A DNA stretch of 64,000 nucleotides from Gimesia aquarii. GTDB taxonomy: Bacteria; Planctomycetota; Planctomycetia; Planctomycetales; Planctomycetaceae. Location: positions 2,171,501-2,235,500 of the forward strand of contig NZ_CP037920.1 in NCBI RefSeq assembly GCF_007748195.1, given 5' to 3'. This document shows positions 8,852 through 17,441 of the stretch, one piece after another. How positions within the stretch are numbered: position 1 is the stretch's first letter; each line of letters opens with the position of its first letter. The position numbers and the translations under genes are program-made. The notes under the pieces were generated by a model, which had not been told where the DNA came from, did not search any database, and saw nothing but the letters and a program-made list of their open reading frames with translations.

Positions 8852-10555
8852 ATGGAACAGAGCACTTTGGTATTACTTATCATTTTTTCAGGAGTGGCCA
8901 TTGTCATTGGTGGTGTGCTCTTTTTTCGTTTACACGCATTTCTGGCCTTGTTAGCCGCGGCGATTTGTGTGGGATTTTTAACCCCTGCTTCACAAATTGA
9001 AGAGACATCACTGCGAAAAAATAAACTGAAATTGATTGAGGTCGATGGAGAGAATCAGAGGCTCCAGATTGAGATTAACAAACTGGGTTCTATCCAACCT
9101 GGAATGCTTCTGCTCATCATGGGGCGTGACCAACCGAAATTTCCGCTGATTCCGATTGCGGAAACTGAAGTCAAACGTGTTACTGCGAAATTTACTGAAA
9201 CAGGCAAGCGAATTGCGATTGCCGACTTACAAATTCGTGAAGGTAGTGCAAGCCGTCTCATTAAGCTGGATGATTTTGCTATTACGCCTGCTAATTATCA
9301 GGCAGCGATTATGCAGGGGAAACAATCGGTAGGTGAGCGTGTGGCTGCTGGCTTTGGTTCCACGTGTACGAAAATTGGAATCTTAATAGCATTGGCTGCC
9401 ATCATCGGAATGTGTTTATTGGAAAGTGGTGCTGCAGAACGTATTGTTCGTTCGTCAGTCAACTTTGTGGGAGAAAAACTGGCCCCACTCGCGTTTATGG
9501 CCAGTGGGTTTTTACTAGCGATTCCAGTCTTCTTCGACACGGTTTTTTATCTATTGATACCATTGGGAAAGGCGATGCGTTTTCGAACTGGCAAGAACTA
9601 TCTCCTCTATGTCCTGGCAATTGTAACCGGTGGCACGATGGCTCATTCGCTGGTACCGCCTACACCCGGACCGTTGTTTGTGGCAGAACAGTTAGGTGTG
9701 GATATTGCAACAATGATGATCGGTGGGATGATCGTCGGTAGCGTCGCGGCGTTATTTGGCCTGGGGTATGCCGTAATGATCAACAAACGTTGTGTCTTAC
9801 CCTTCCGTGATTCTGCCGATGTGACTAAGGAAGATTTGACCAAACTGGCCGCAAGTCGACTGGAAGATTTACCTGCTCTGTGGTTGTCGCTCACCCCCAT
9901 TCTGCTTCCCGTAATACTAATTGCTGGTTCCACGATGTTGAAATTCGAATCGATCAAAAATATATGTTCTCCCGAGATACAATCACTGATCTTGACATTG
10001 GGAAATAAAAATATGGCGCTCGGCATCGCTACTGTGATCGCACTCGCGACTCTGATTCGTCAGAAAAAGTCATCACTGTCAGAACTTTCGACCTCAATTC
10101 AGGCATCGTTGTCCACAGGAGGGGTGATTATTTTGATCACGGCTGCCGGTGGTGCGTTTGGTGGTGTGCTGCAACAAACGGGGGTCAGTGACCTGATCGA
10201 ATCCCTGCCACAAGTTTCTCCCTTGACGCTGGTGACTTTGGCGTTTTTGATTACAACCGCCATTCGCAGTGCGCAGGGGTCGTCCACTGTCGCCATGATC
10301 ACCACGGTTGGTATCTTAGGTGGTATTGCTGAATCTACGACTCTTGGGTTTCATCCGGTTTATCTGGCACTGGCGATAGGCTGTGGTTCCAAGCCGATCT
10401 CCTGGATGAATGACAGCGGATTCTGGGTCATCGGGAAAATGAGCGGTATGACCGAAGGAGAAACATTAAAATACGTCACTCCCATGACGGCGCTCATGGG
10501 CATTGTCGGGTTTATCATCGTCTTATTGGGAGTACAGTTTTTCCCGATGGTTTGA
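8852..10555 (+). CDS. GntP-family permease with an inserted soluble domain
   Basis: An inner-membrane transporter of the gluconate:H+ symporter (GntP) family, expected to import a sugar acid or related carboxylate. Landmarks include MAHSLVPPTPGPLFVAEQ, comparable to the HGFLPPHPGP motif of GntT/GntP, and the C-terminal block GCGSKPISWMNDSGFW. The protein has 567 residues against roughly 440-450 for the family. The excess is a hydrophilic segment at about residues 48-157, between the first two membrane spans and the rest of the transporter, rich in alternating charged/beta-like sequence. The ATG at 8852 follows an AGG-rich stretch. The gene is divergent from DUF1549 and followed by a secreted protein, so a joint role in carbohydrate use is possible but unproved. 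Substrate unknown. Confidence 0.85.
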   Translation: MEQSTLVLLIIFSGVAIVIGGVLFFRLHAFLALLAAAICVGFLTPASQIEETSLRKNKLKLIEVDGENQRLQIEINKLGSIQPGMLLLIMGRDQPKFPLIPIAETEVKRVTAKFTETGKRIAIADLQIREGSASRLIKLDDFAITPANYQAAIMQGKQSVGERVAAGFGSTCTKIGILIALAAIIGMCLLESGAAERIVRSSVNFVGEKLAPLAFMASGFLLAIPVFFDTVFYLLIPLGKAMRFRTGKNYLLYVLAIVTGGTMAHSLVPPTPGPLFVAEQLGVDIATMMIGGMIVGSVAALFGLGYAVMINKRCVLPFRDSADVTKEDLTKLAASRLEDLPALWLSLTPILLPVILIAGSTMLKFESIKNICSPEIQSLILTLGNKNMALGIATVIALATLIRQKKSSLSELSTSIQASLSTGGVIILITAAGGAFGGVLQQTGVSDLIESLPQVSPLTLVTLAFLITTAIRSAQGSSTVAMITTVGILGGIAESTTLGFHPVYLALAIGCGSKPISWMNDSGFWVIGKMSGMTEGETLKYVTPMTALMGIVGFIIVLLGVQFFPMV

Positions 10556-10630
10556 ATACTCAGAAATGGATTCTGCCATGACATTGTTCCTACTAATTGA
10601 AATCTGTGTTTGATAGGGAATTCAGTTCGA

Positions 10631-12076
10631 ATGAAAAATCGTCTCGCAGGTAACACGTTTTTTTGTATTGCAATTCTCTTAGTGCTCATGGTCAATGTCT
10701 CTGTCTGTGGAGAACCAATTGAAATTGGAAGCAGGAGAGAGCTTTTTGTTGATAAACATTTGATTGACAAGATGCACCAAACAAAACTCAAACTACATAA
10801 ACCCGTTAAAACACCACGGCCCAAGTCTCCGCTGCCTGTGCGTCATATGGTAACGGTCATCAAGGATGGTGACCTTTATCGAGCGTATTGGCGTGGGTCT
10901 GACAAGAGTTTTCAAGGAAAAATCCACACCGGGCATGCTGGTGAAACCGTGCATTACGCAGAAAGTCGTGATGGACATGAATGGGAGTTTCCGAGTTTGG
11001 GATTACATGTAGTAAATGGGACGCGCGAGAATAATGTGATTCTCGCAAAGCAGCCTCCTTTTCTGACAAATTTCATCCCTTTTCTTGATACACATCCTGG
11101 TGTCAAGCCAAGTGAGCGTTTCAAGGCGTTAGCCGGCTATCCGGGACCTGGAGACAAGCGAGGGCTCAAAGAAGCGGGCAGGGGACTATTTGCTTTTGTA
11201 TCTGCAGATGGCATCCATTGGACGAGGAAAAACGAAGTCATTCCCTATCAACCAGAGTGGCGTCATGCATTTGATTCAGCGAATGTCGCTTTCTGGTCGG
11301 AAGCAGAACAGTCATATGTTTGTTATTTTCGGACTTGGACGGATCCCGAGCGATTAAGAAGTATCAGCCGGTCTACATCCCCAGACTTTGAGAACTGGAG
11401 TAAACCGGTTGCGATGAATCCCAACTTACCGGGAGAGCATCTTTATACAAATCAGACGCAACCTTACTTCCGCGCTCCGCATATCTATATTGCATTGCCT
11501 ACACGATTCGTTCCTGGGAGAGGCGATGCTCCTGAGTACGACAAGCAAGATGTCAATGCTACCGATATTCTTTTCATGGCAGCACGTGCGGGGGCTACAA
11601 AATATGACCGGCTTTTCACACATGCTTTTATTCGACCTGGACTCGATCCCAAACAGTGGCAAAATCGAGCGAATTATGTGGCGTTGAATGTTGTTCCCAC
11701 AGGTTTTGCCGAGATGTCAATCTATCATCGGAGCGGTGATCGTTATGTTTTGCGAACGGATGGATTTGTCTCGGTCAGCGCCGGCTCAGATGAAGGTGAA
11801 TTATTAACGAAACCATTCATTTTTTCAGGTCGCCAACTGTTTCTCAATTTTAGTACTAGTGCAGCGGGCAGTATACGACTTGAGATTCAGCAAGTCGATG
11901 GAACGCCAATTCCAGGATTCACGCTCCAAGATTGCTTACCTGTGATTGGCGATGAGATCGAAGGTGCAGTAGGCTGGAACGGAGATCGAAACCTGGCATC
12001 ACTTGCCGGTCGGCCGGTTCGCCTGCGGCTCGTGATGAAGGAATGTGATTTGTACTCGTTTCGCTTTCAGAAATAA
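10631..12076 (+). CDS. Secreted planctomycete protein, glycosidase-like beta-propeller
   Basis: The ATG at 10631 gives a clean signal peptide (MKNRLAGN, then a hydrophobic run to about residue 25). The mature part opens with IEIGSRRELFVDKHLID, seen in a large planctomycete family of exported proteins of about 450-500 residues. Recurrent blocks such as HMVTVIKDGDLYRAYWRG, TVHYAESRDGHEWEFPSLG and FVSADGIHWTRK resemble the repeated blades of GH32/GH43/GH130-type five-bladed propellers. The C-terminal part (about 370-480) looks like a beta-sandwich. The enzymatic activity is not established. The gene lies 75 bases downstream of the GntP permease and may be cotranscribed. An upstream in-frame TTG at 10610 gives no better signal peptide. 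Confidence 0.75.
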   Translation: MKNRLAGNTFFCIAILLVLMVNVSVCGEPIEIGSRRELFVDKHLIDKMHQTKLKLHKPVKTPRPKSPLPVRHMVTVIKDGDLYRAYWRGSDKSFQGKIHTGHAGETVHYAESRDGHEWEFPSLGLHVVNGTRENNVILAKQPPFLTNFIPFLDTHPGVKPSERFKALAGYPGPGDKRGLKEAGRGLFAFVSADGIHWTRKNEVIPYQPEWRHAFDSANVAFWSEAEQSYVCYFRTWTDPERLRSISRSTSPDFENWSKPVAMNPNLPGEHLYTNQTQPYFRAPHIYIALPTRFVPGRGDAPEYDKQDVNATDILFMAARAGATKYDRLFTHAFIRPGLDPKQWQNRANYVALNVVPTGFAEMSIYHRSGDRYVLRTDGFVSVSAGSDEGELLTKPFIFSGRQLFLNFSTSAAGSIRLEIQQVDGTPIPGFTLQDCLPVIGDEIEGAVGWNGDRNLASLAGRPVRLRLVMKECDLYSFRFQK

Positions 12077-12123
12077 ACTGGTCTTTATATTCGATTTTCA
12101 TTCGTATGTCGAGGTAATCCAAC

Positions 12124-12501
12124 ATGCAATATGATGCAAAAACGCCTGCTGAATACATGGAAATGCTGGATGATGATTGGCGGCGAGAAACACTTTCGAA
12201 CCTCCGAGCAATCATACAATTAAAAGCCCCAATTTTTGATGAGGGGATCCAACATAAAATGCTGAGTTACGGTGATCGCAGAGGTCCTCTGTTTCATCTT
12301 AATGCACAGAAACATTATGTCAGCCTTTATGTAGGAGATGCGAAAAAAATCGACCCTGACGGTAGCTTGCTCGAAGGGATTGATGTGGGAAAAGGGTGCA
12401 TCCGATTCAAAAAATCGGTGTCTCTCTCTGAGACGCGTATTGATGAATTTGTGGAGCGCGCGGTCGAATTGTGGAATCAAGGTGAAAACCTGGGATGTTA
12501 G
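12124..12501 (+). CDS. DUF1801 (YdhG-like) protein
   Basis: A 125-residue cytoplasmic protein of the DUF1801 / YdhG-like fold. It shows the usual N-terminal YMEMLDDDWRRETLSNLRAII, the central LSYGDRRGPLFHLNAQKHYVSLYVGD and C-terminal GKGCIRFKKSVSLSET. Members are small single-domain proteins of unknown biochemical role, some related to iron-chaperone-like folds. The ATG follows a GAGGTAA Shine-Dalgarno 7 bases upstream. It starts a run of short single genes on the plus strand with no obvious shared pathway. Confidence 0.8.
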   Translation: MQYDAKTPAEYMEMLDDDWRRETLSNLRAIIQLKAPIFDEGIQHKMLSYGDRRGPLFHLNAQKHYVSLYVGDAKKIDPDGSLLEGIDVGKGCIRFKKSVSLSETRIDEFVERAVELWNQGENLGC

Positions 12502-12568
12502 TACAGAGTCTTAATAAGATCGAAATTCAGCAAGTATTTAATATTATTGACTTTAGAATGATCATGAG

Positions 12569-13114
12569 ATGGCAAAACAGAAAGGGCTCTTAGTTCCAAA
12601 ATCTACTAAGACGCCTTACAAAGAGCGTCAGTGCCCCGGTTGCCGACTTCGAATGCCTGCCAATACAGCGGCAGCCTATGACGGATATTACCACTGTTCT
12701 CCCGAGTGCTGGAGTATTTATAGCGAAGTTCTGGGAACTCAATTCAGTAACGCGATTATCTTTGGACAGATTCATCAGATGACGGTTGATGCCTATGCAC
12801 TTCAGCATGCAGGTGGTTCCCATAAGAATAAGTCGATAACGATTCATCTTGCTGGTCTGCATGCAGCATACAATCTCGGAATACCTCAGACACAGATTCC
12901 CCGTTTACTTCAACGGCTTGCAAATCATATTCAACACTGGCCCTATTATGTACCTCCACAATCCACTGGTCCGTTGACAGCTTTCGATATTGCGCTGGCA
13001 AGTACGATGGAAGAACACATCTTGCGAGTCAAGAAGTGGGCCGATTTCGTTTGGGATGCCTGGTCGGATCACCATACAAAAATTGCGTCTCTCGTTTCGT
13101 CACATTTGCATTAG
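12569..13114 (+). CDS. DUF5946 family protein with Cys pairs
   Basis: A 181-residue protein recognisable as DUF5946. It has an N-terminal CPGC (about residues 23-26) and HCSPEC (about 42-47) that together could bind one zinc ion. The conserved core QIHQMTVDAYALQHAGG with a following HLAGLHAAYNLG comes next. The function is not known. No signal peptide or membrane span. It lies 67 bases after the DUF1801 gene. Confidence 0.78.
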   Translation: MAKQKGLLVPKSTKTPYKERQCPGCRLRMPANTAAAYDGYYHCSPECWSIYSEVLGTQFSNAIIFGQIHQMTVDAYALQHAGGSHKNKSITIHLAGLHAAYNLGIPQTQIPRLLQRLANHIQHWPYYVPPQSTGPLTAFDIALASTMEEHILRVKKWADFVWDAWSDHHTKIASLVSSHLH

Positions 13115-13188
13115 TGCAGATTCATAGAAATCAATCAGAGTCAGTTCTGTTAAATAGAATCAAAATTTAGAAATTACGTAGTCCTCTT

Positions 13189-13932
13189 ATGAACTATAAA
13201 ATTGTTTCATTAACAGAACGGTATGATTTATTTGAAACACAGGATAAAGTCTGTTGTGAAGTCTGGCCTGAATTTATGCTGCATAGTCCTGTCGCAGATG
13301 CTTATTGGATGCAATTTATCGAAGCATTTAAGGATTATCAATTATTAATGATGGAGAGAGATGATATCCTTGCGGTCATAAACACTGTTCCAATTCACTT
13401 TGATAAGAGTATGCATGAGCTTCCGGACGAAGGATGGGACTGGGGTGTCAAGAATTCGATTACCACATTTCAGGAGGGGCTCAAGCCGAATCTCTTGATG
13501 GGAGTGCAGATTGTTGTCAATAAAAATTATCAGGGGAAAGGTTTGAGCGCTCTCGCCGTAAAAGAAATGGCGAACTTAGCACGCAAAAAAGAATTCAACA
13601 ATTTAATCATTGCGGTTCGGCCTAGCGACAAACATCATTATCCACTCATACAGATGGAAAATTATATTAAATGGCAAAATGAAAACAATTTACCATTTGA
13701 TAACTGGCTGAGAGTGCACGCGAAAGCGGGGGGAGAAATCATTAAAACGTGCTCTAAGTCTATGACAATTCCAGGAACAATTTCCGAATGGAAAGCATGG
13801 ACAAATTTGGATTTTCCCGGCTCGGGGTCCTTCATCATTCCGGGAGCACTCAATCCGGTATCCATTGATCTGGAAAAAGAGCAGGGACTCTATATCGAAC
13901 CCAATGTATGGATACGTCATAAAATTTTTTAA
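13189..13932 (+). CDS. GNAT-like acyltransferase
   Basis: A 247-residue cytoplasmic protein with a GNAT core. The acetyl-CoA-binding stretch reads VQIVVNKNYQGKGLSALAVKEM, with QGKGLS in the place of the Q/RxxGxG/A pyrophosphate loop. The regions before it (SPVADAYWMQFIEAFKDYQLL) and after it (a long C-terminal part ending GLYIEPNVWIRHKIF) are longer than in minimal GNATs. Substrate unknown; it could modify a small molecule or a peptide. Start at ATG 13189. The gene stands alone between DUF5946 and a VOC gene. Confidence 0.65.
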   Translation: MNYKIVSLTERYDLFETQDKVCCEVWPEFMLHSPVADAYWMQFIEAFKDYQLLMMERDDILAVINTVPIHFDKSMHELPDEGWDWGVKNSITTFQEGLKPNLLMGVQIVVNKNYQGKGLSALAVKEMANLARKKEFNNLIIAVRPSDKHHYPLIQMENYIKWQNENNLPFDNWLRVHAKAGGEIIKTCSKSMTIPGTISEWKAWTNLDFPGSGSFIIPGALNPVSIDLEKEQGLYIEPNVWIRHKIF

Positions 13933-13966
13933 CTGAGTTACTACCTATTACAAAACGGGAGACGTC

Positions 13967-14353
13967 ATGGAAGTTGATCATCTGGACCATCTGGTTTTAA
14001 CCGTCAAAGATATCGAAGCCACAATTCAATTTTATGAATCAGTGATGGGAATGCAAAAAATCTCGTTTGGGGATGGACGATTTGCTCTGACATTTGGCAA
14101 TCAGAAAATCAACCTGCACGAACTAGGTAACGAATTCGAACCCAAGGCCGGAAATGTAAAGGAAGGGAGTGCTGATCTCTGCTTTATCATCAATACCCCA
14201 GTTGAAGATGCCATCATGCATGTGCAAAGCCTAGATGTGAATATTATTGAAGGTCCTGTGACGCGTACCGGCGCGGTCGGGAAAATTGTCTCGGCCTACT
14301 TTCGCGATCCTGATGGGAATCTGATCGAAGTGTCGAATTATGAGGACTCTTAA
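13967..14353 (+). CDS. VOC (glyoxalase/bleomycin-resistance-like) protein
   Basis: A 128-residue single-unit vicinal-oxygen-chelate protein. It begins VDHLDHLVLTVKDIEATIQFYESVMGM, has KINLHELG in the middle and ends FRDPDGNLIEVSNYE. H8 (or H11), H51 and the C-terminal glutamate are candidate metal ligands. Family members are lyases, dioxygenases or drug-binding proteins, and this one has no specific signature. A GGGAGA Shine-Dalgarno precedes the ATG at 13967. It follows the GNAT gene by 34 bases, so the two may share a transcript. Confidence 0.85.
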   Translation: MEVDHLDHLVLTVKDIEATIQFYESVMGMQKISFGDGRFALTFGNQKINLHELGNEFEPKAGNVKEGSADLCFIINTPVEDAIMHVQSLDVNIIEGPVTRTGAVGKIVSAYFRDPDGNLIEVSNYEDS

Positions 14354-14399
14354 TTGTCTGCTGATTTATAATTTCGTGGTTTCCGGGCTCTTAGGATAG

Positions 14400-14954
14400 A
14401 TGATAAGTGTTCAATTTCACCGAGAAATATTCATGAATTATGAAGCTAGAGAGTATGAGCGGATGGAATACATCGTTGCCGACTCTCATACATTCCTATT
14501 GAAGACTTGGCTACCGCTCTCCGCCCTCATCTTTTGGATTTTGATATTCAATTTGACCATGGTTCCTTTGGATTTGAAAAAAGTGGGGCTAGTAATTCTA
14601 GGAGTATGTTCAGGATTAGTTCTATATTTTTTATTCCGTTATTTTGTAGCAAGCTTTGCCGATAGTGTCTGGGTTGATGACAAAAGCATACTGTTTAAGG
14701 TTAACGGCAAAACAGAAAAAATCGCTCTGAGAACCATCGAAGAACTGAAAAGTTTCTATATTCCAATAAACTCTTGGTTCTTTAACAATCAGTACATCGT
14801 CAAATTCAAATATTCCGAGTCGATTGGAACAGATAAAACGATTTGTTTTTTTATTCGAACTCCTGTTAGAGGAGATAATTTCGGGCAATCTGCAGTAGGT
14901 TTATTAGTTGAAAGAATTAAGATATCTCATACTGAAGTTTCCAATGAGCGATAG
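14400..14954 (+). CDS. Hypothetical membrane protein, two TM segments
   Basis: I do not recognise this 184-residue protein. It has a charged N-terminus, then two membrane spans (about residues 35-52 and 63-80) and a hydrophilic C-terminal half with a strand-rich pattern (SVWVDDKSILFKVNGKTEKIALRTIEEL) typical of PH-like or bPH domains. The start is uncertain: ATG 14400 has AGGA only 3 bases upstream, and ATG 14433 gives a 173-residue form without a strong Shine-Dalgarno. It is AT-richer than its neighbours by eye. Confidence 0.6.
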   Translation: MISVQFHREIFMNYEAREYERMEYIVADSHTFLLKTWLPLSALIFWILIFNLTMVPLDLKKVGLVILGVCSGLVLYFLFRYFVASFADSVWVDDKSILFKVNGKTEKIALRTIEELKSFYIPINSWFFNNQYIVKFKYSESIGTDKTICFFIRTPVRGDNFGQSAVGLLVERIKISHTEVSNER

Positions 14955-15056
14955 ATTGAACGATTAGAAACAAATCAATATTATTTCGATCATAAGTCCG
15001 ATTTAAATAAAAGGTGTTTGGATTTGTTTGTCTTTTCCCAGTGAAGATTCGCCAAG

Positions 15057-15290
15057 ATGCAAAACTACGATTTTTTCCATTCTGTTGTGTCTGTTTTTCT
15101 CTCGGTATTCTTATTATATATCTGGGGACGGTATTGGTATCTCGTTGTAAATGATGGGAAATTATTTGAGTTCAAAGGTTTCCCCAAAAGTGATGAGAAA
15201 ACGATTTTGGGGGTGGGGATTGTTTTTATGACGATTCCAGTTATTGTTTTGATAATTCTTTATTTAAAACAAATGACTACAGGATTATGA
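15057..15290 (+). CDS. Small hypothetical membrane protein, two TM segments
   Basis: A 77-residue unrecognised protein with two predicted membrane spans (about residues 8-26 and 53-71) and a short charged loop with a GKLFEFKGFPKSDEKT stretch between them. Start at ATG 15057 with a GAAG-type Shine-Dalgarno. Its place between another small membrane protein and the lipid cassette suggests an envelope context only. Confidence 0.5.
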   Translation: MQNYDFFHSVVSVFLSVFLLYIWGRYWYLVVNDGKLFEFKGFPKSDEKTILGVGIVFMTIPVIVLIILYLKQMTTGL

Positions 15291-15366
15291 ATCTGTGTCG
15301 ATGGTAGCAATAGTGCTATTTGTGCCATAAATCTAGTTACAAAACTTGTTAAACTCCCAAGAACCA

Positions 15367-15777
15367 ATGAAACAGAGCGTTCGAACTTCTCGGATTTTTA
15401 ATTTGTTCTCGGCTTTGCTCGCGTTTGTGCTGTGGGGTGGTTGGGCTTACTATATTAACTCAGCCAGTTCTGCAAAATCAGGAGTGGTCTCGGCGTTAAC
15501 TCAGGGAACAGCCAGTTTTTTGATTACCTTATTTATGGTGCATGCAGTTACGTTTCTGTTTCACCAGTTTCGAAATCCGGTAACCAAGGTTTTATTGCCT
15601 GCCATTGTAGTGATCAGTTTTACCAGTCTGTGTTTGGTAAATTTGCATCTATTAATGGGAACTCCACGTGTGTTTTATACGATATTTCCCGCATTGACCG
15701 TCGCTTTTTCTTTTTGTTTCTACACGTCCTTTAAGTTACTCAAGATTCATCAGCAGAGAAATCAACAATATGAGTGA
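15367..15777 (+). CDS. Hypothetical membrane protein, four TM segments
   Basis: From ATG 15367 the protein has 136 residues and four hydrophobic spans with short loops, with basic residues at the N-terminus (MKQSVRTSR). I know no specific family. The stop codon overlaps the next start in ATGAGTGA (15770-15777), so it is translationally coupled to the CDP-alcohol phosphatidyltransferase and probably belongs to the same lipid operon. The open frame begins at a TTG at 15346, but the ATG is the more likely start. Confidence 0.65.
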   Translation: MKQSVRTSRIFNLFSALLAFVLWGGWAYYINSASSAKSGVVSALTQGTASFLITLFMVHAVTFLFHQFRNPVTKVLLPAIVVISFTSLCLVNLHLLMGTPRVFYTIFPALTVAFSFCFYTSFKLLKIHQQRNQQYE

Positions 15778-16411
15778 TCTGAATGCCAGACGTCCACTCA
15801 AGGTGCGGGATGTCAAAATTGTGAATACGTTTGCGCGCTATTTAAGCGGCAAAAAAATTACTCCTAATCAAATTTCCGTCACCAGTGTTGTCTTCGCCGC
15901 GTTTTCTGCCGGTTGCTTTTTACTTTTTGCTCGATATCAGTATTGGTGGTTATTGATTCTGGCCGGTTTGTTTATTCAATGTCGATTACTCTGTAATCTA
16001 TTTGATGGGATGGTTGCCGTTGAAGGTGGAAAGAGCACTAAATCGGGGGAATTGTTTAACGATATTCCCGACCGCGTGGCCGACCCTTTGATTTTGGTTT
16101 GTGCTGGCTACGCAATACATGTCGTCAGCTATGGTGGTGAGCTGGGCTGGTGTGCCGGTCTTTTGGCTGTGATGACAGCTTACATTCGGACTTTAAGTGC
16201 CAGTATTGGGGCTCCCGTTGATTTCAAAGGGCCGATGGCCAAACAACATCGTATGGCCGTGCTGACATTTGCCTGTATCTTTGCGGCATTGGAAATCGTG
16301 TTCCGGCAGACCGATTATACATTATTGATTGCTCTCACCTTAATTTCCCTCGGTTGTGTGATCACCTGCATTCGCCGAACGATTTCTGCCTATCGATTTC
16401 TGGAAGCATAA
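15770..16411 (+). CDS. CDP-alcohol phosphatidyltransferase (YnbA-like)
   Basis: An integral membrane enzyme of the CDP-OH-P transferase family that would move a phosphatidyl group from a CDP-lipid to an alcohol, making a phospholipid head group. It has 213 residues and about six membrane spans. The catalytic motif is a variant: D79-G80, A83, V84, G93, N97 and D101, where the common motif has AR in place of AV and D in place of N97. As I recall, E. coli YnbA also has N at that third acidic position, so this may mark the subfamily. It overlaps the preceding gene by 8 bases and is followed after 2 bases by a CdsA-like gene. This gene order recalls ynbA-ynbB. The acceptor alcohol is unknown. Confidence 0.82.
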   Translation: MSDLNARRPLKVRDVKIVNTFARYLSGKKITPNQISVTSVVFAAFSAGCFLLFARYQYWWLLILAGLFIQCRLLCNLFDGMVAVEGGKSTKSGELFNDIPDRVADPLILVCAGYAIHVVSYGGELGWCAGLLAVMTAYIRTLSASIGAPVDFKGPMAKQHRMAVLTFACIFAALEIVFRQTDYTLLIALTLISLGCVITCIRRTISAYRFLEA

Positions 16412-16413
16412 CC

Positions 16414-17346
16414 ATGTGGGATATTCCAAAACATTCGTTGTATGCAATGCTGTTTGTCTTGGGGTTACTGTTGATCGCAACAATCTGCCGCTTAATTCTT
16501 GCCCGAATCAAGGCTGAGAAAGATTTTACGGAATTACGACAACGCATTCAGTCCTGGTGGTGGATGATTGGTATTTTATTTGTCTGCTTGGTCGTAAGTC
16601 AAACAACGACGATTATTCTATTTGCCTTTATCAGTTTCCTGGCATTAAAAGAATTTTTCTCAATCGTACCGACACGGCAGGCAGATAGACGCGTTCTGTT
16701 TTGGGCATACCTTTCGATTCCGATTCAATATTATCTCGTCAGTATTGGCTGGTATGGAATGTTTATTGTCTTTATCCCGGTCTATATCTTTTTGTTGTTA
16801 CCAATGAGAATGGTATTGATTGGAGAAACCAAGGGATTTATCCATTCCGCAGGTATCATTCACTGGGCTGTGATGCTGACAGTCTTCTGTCTCAGTCATA
16901 TCGCCTATTTGCTGGTGTTACCGGTGAAAAATATTGAAGCGGGCAGCATGGGGCTCGTGATCTTTTTACTCTTCATGACACAGTTTAATGATGTCTGCCA
17001 ATACATCTGGGGCAAGCTGCTAGGTAAACACAAGATTATTCCCAAAGTCAGTCCCAACAAGACCTGGGAAGGTTTTTTAGGTGGAGTGCTAACGATTGGA
17101 CTCGTTTCTGGTTTTGTCGGTCCATTCCTGACACCAATGACATTTCGATTCAGTCTACTGGCGGGTTTACTTATCAGCGTCTCTGGTTTTATCGGGGATG
17201 TTGTGATCTCTTCTATCAAACGTGATCTGGAAATCAAAGATAGTGGGAGCCTGATACCCGGTCATGGTGGGATCTTGGATCGCTGTGATAGTTTGATTTT
17301 TACCTCTCCCTTATTTTTTCATTTCCTTTACTATGTGAACTACTAG
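16414..17346 (+). CDS. Phosphatidate cytidylyltransferase (CdsA/YnbB-like)
   Basis: A multi-spanning membrane enzyme making CDP-diacylglycerol (or a related CDP-lipid) from phosphatidic acid and CTP. The C-terminal CdsA signature is complete: SSIKRDLEIKDSGSLIPGHGG followed by ILDRCDS. The region GKLLGKHKIIPKVSPNKTWEG is also typical. The start at ATG 16414 (310 residues) follows GGAAGC by about 6 bases and comes directly after the preceding stop. A longer in-frame GTG start at 16354 would overlap that gene and is unlikely. It sits in a cassette with a CDP-alcohol phosphatidyltransferase that would use its product and a PlsC-like acyltransferase that would make its substrate. Confidence 0.88.
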   Translation: MWDIPKHSLYAMLFVLGLLLIATICRLILARIKAEKDFTELRQRIQSWWWMIGILFVCLVVSQTTTIILFAFISFLALKEFFSIVPTRQADRRVLFWAYLSIPIQYYLVSIGWYGMFIVFIPVYIFLLLPMRMVLIGETKGFIHSAGIIHWAVMLTVFCLSHIAYLLVLPVKNIEAGSMGLVIFLLFMTQFNDVCQYIWGKLLGKHKIIPKVSPNKTWEGFLGGVLTIGLVSGFVGPFLTPMTFRFSLLAGLLISVSGFIGDVVISSIKRDLEIKDSGSLIPGHGGILDRCDSLIFTSPLFFHFLYYVNY

Positions 17347-17441
17347 AATGCGTCTAAATTAACCATAACGGTTTCAACATTATTATGCTGGATTCAAATG
17401 GTTCTGGAGACGTTACAATAAACCTGGATACAGGCTAGAAA

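Noticed and set aside
16354-16413. Longer GTG start for the CdsA-like gene
   Set aside because: It would overlap the preceding gene by 58 bases and has no Shine-Dalgarno; ATG 16414 is well placed.
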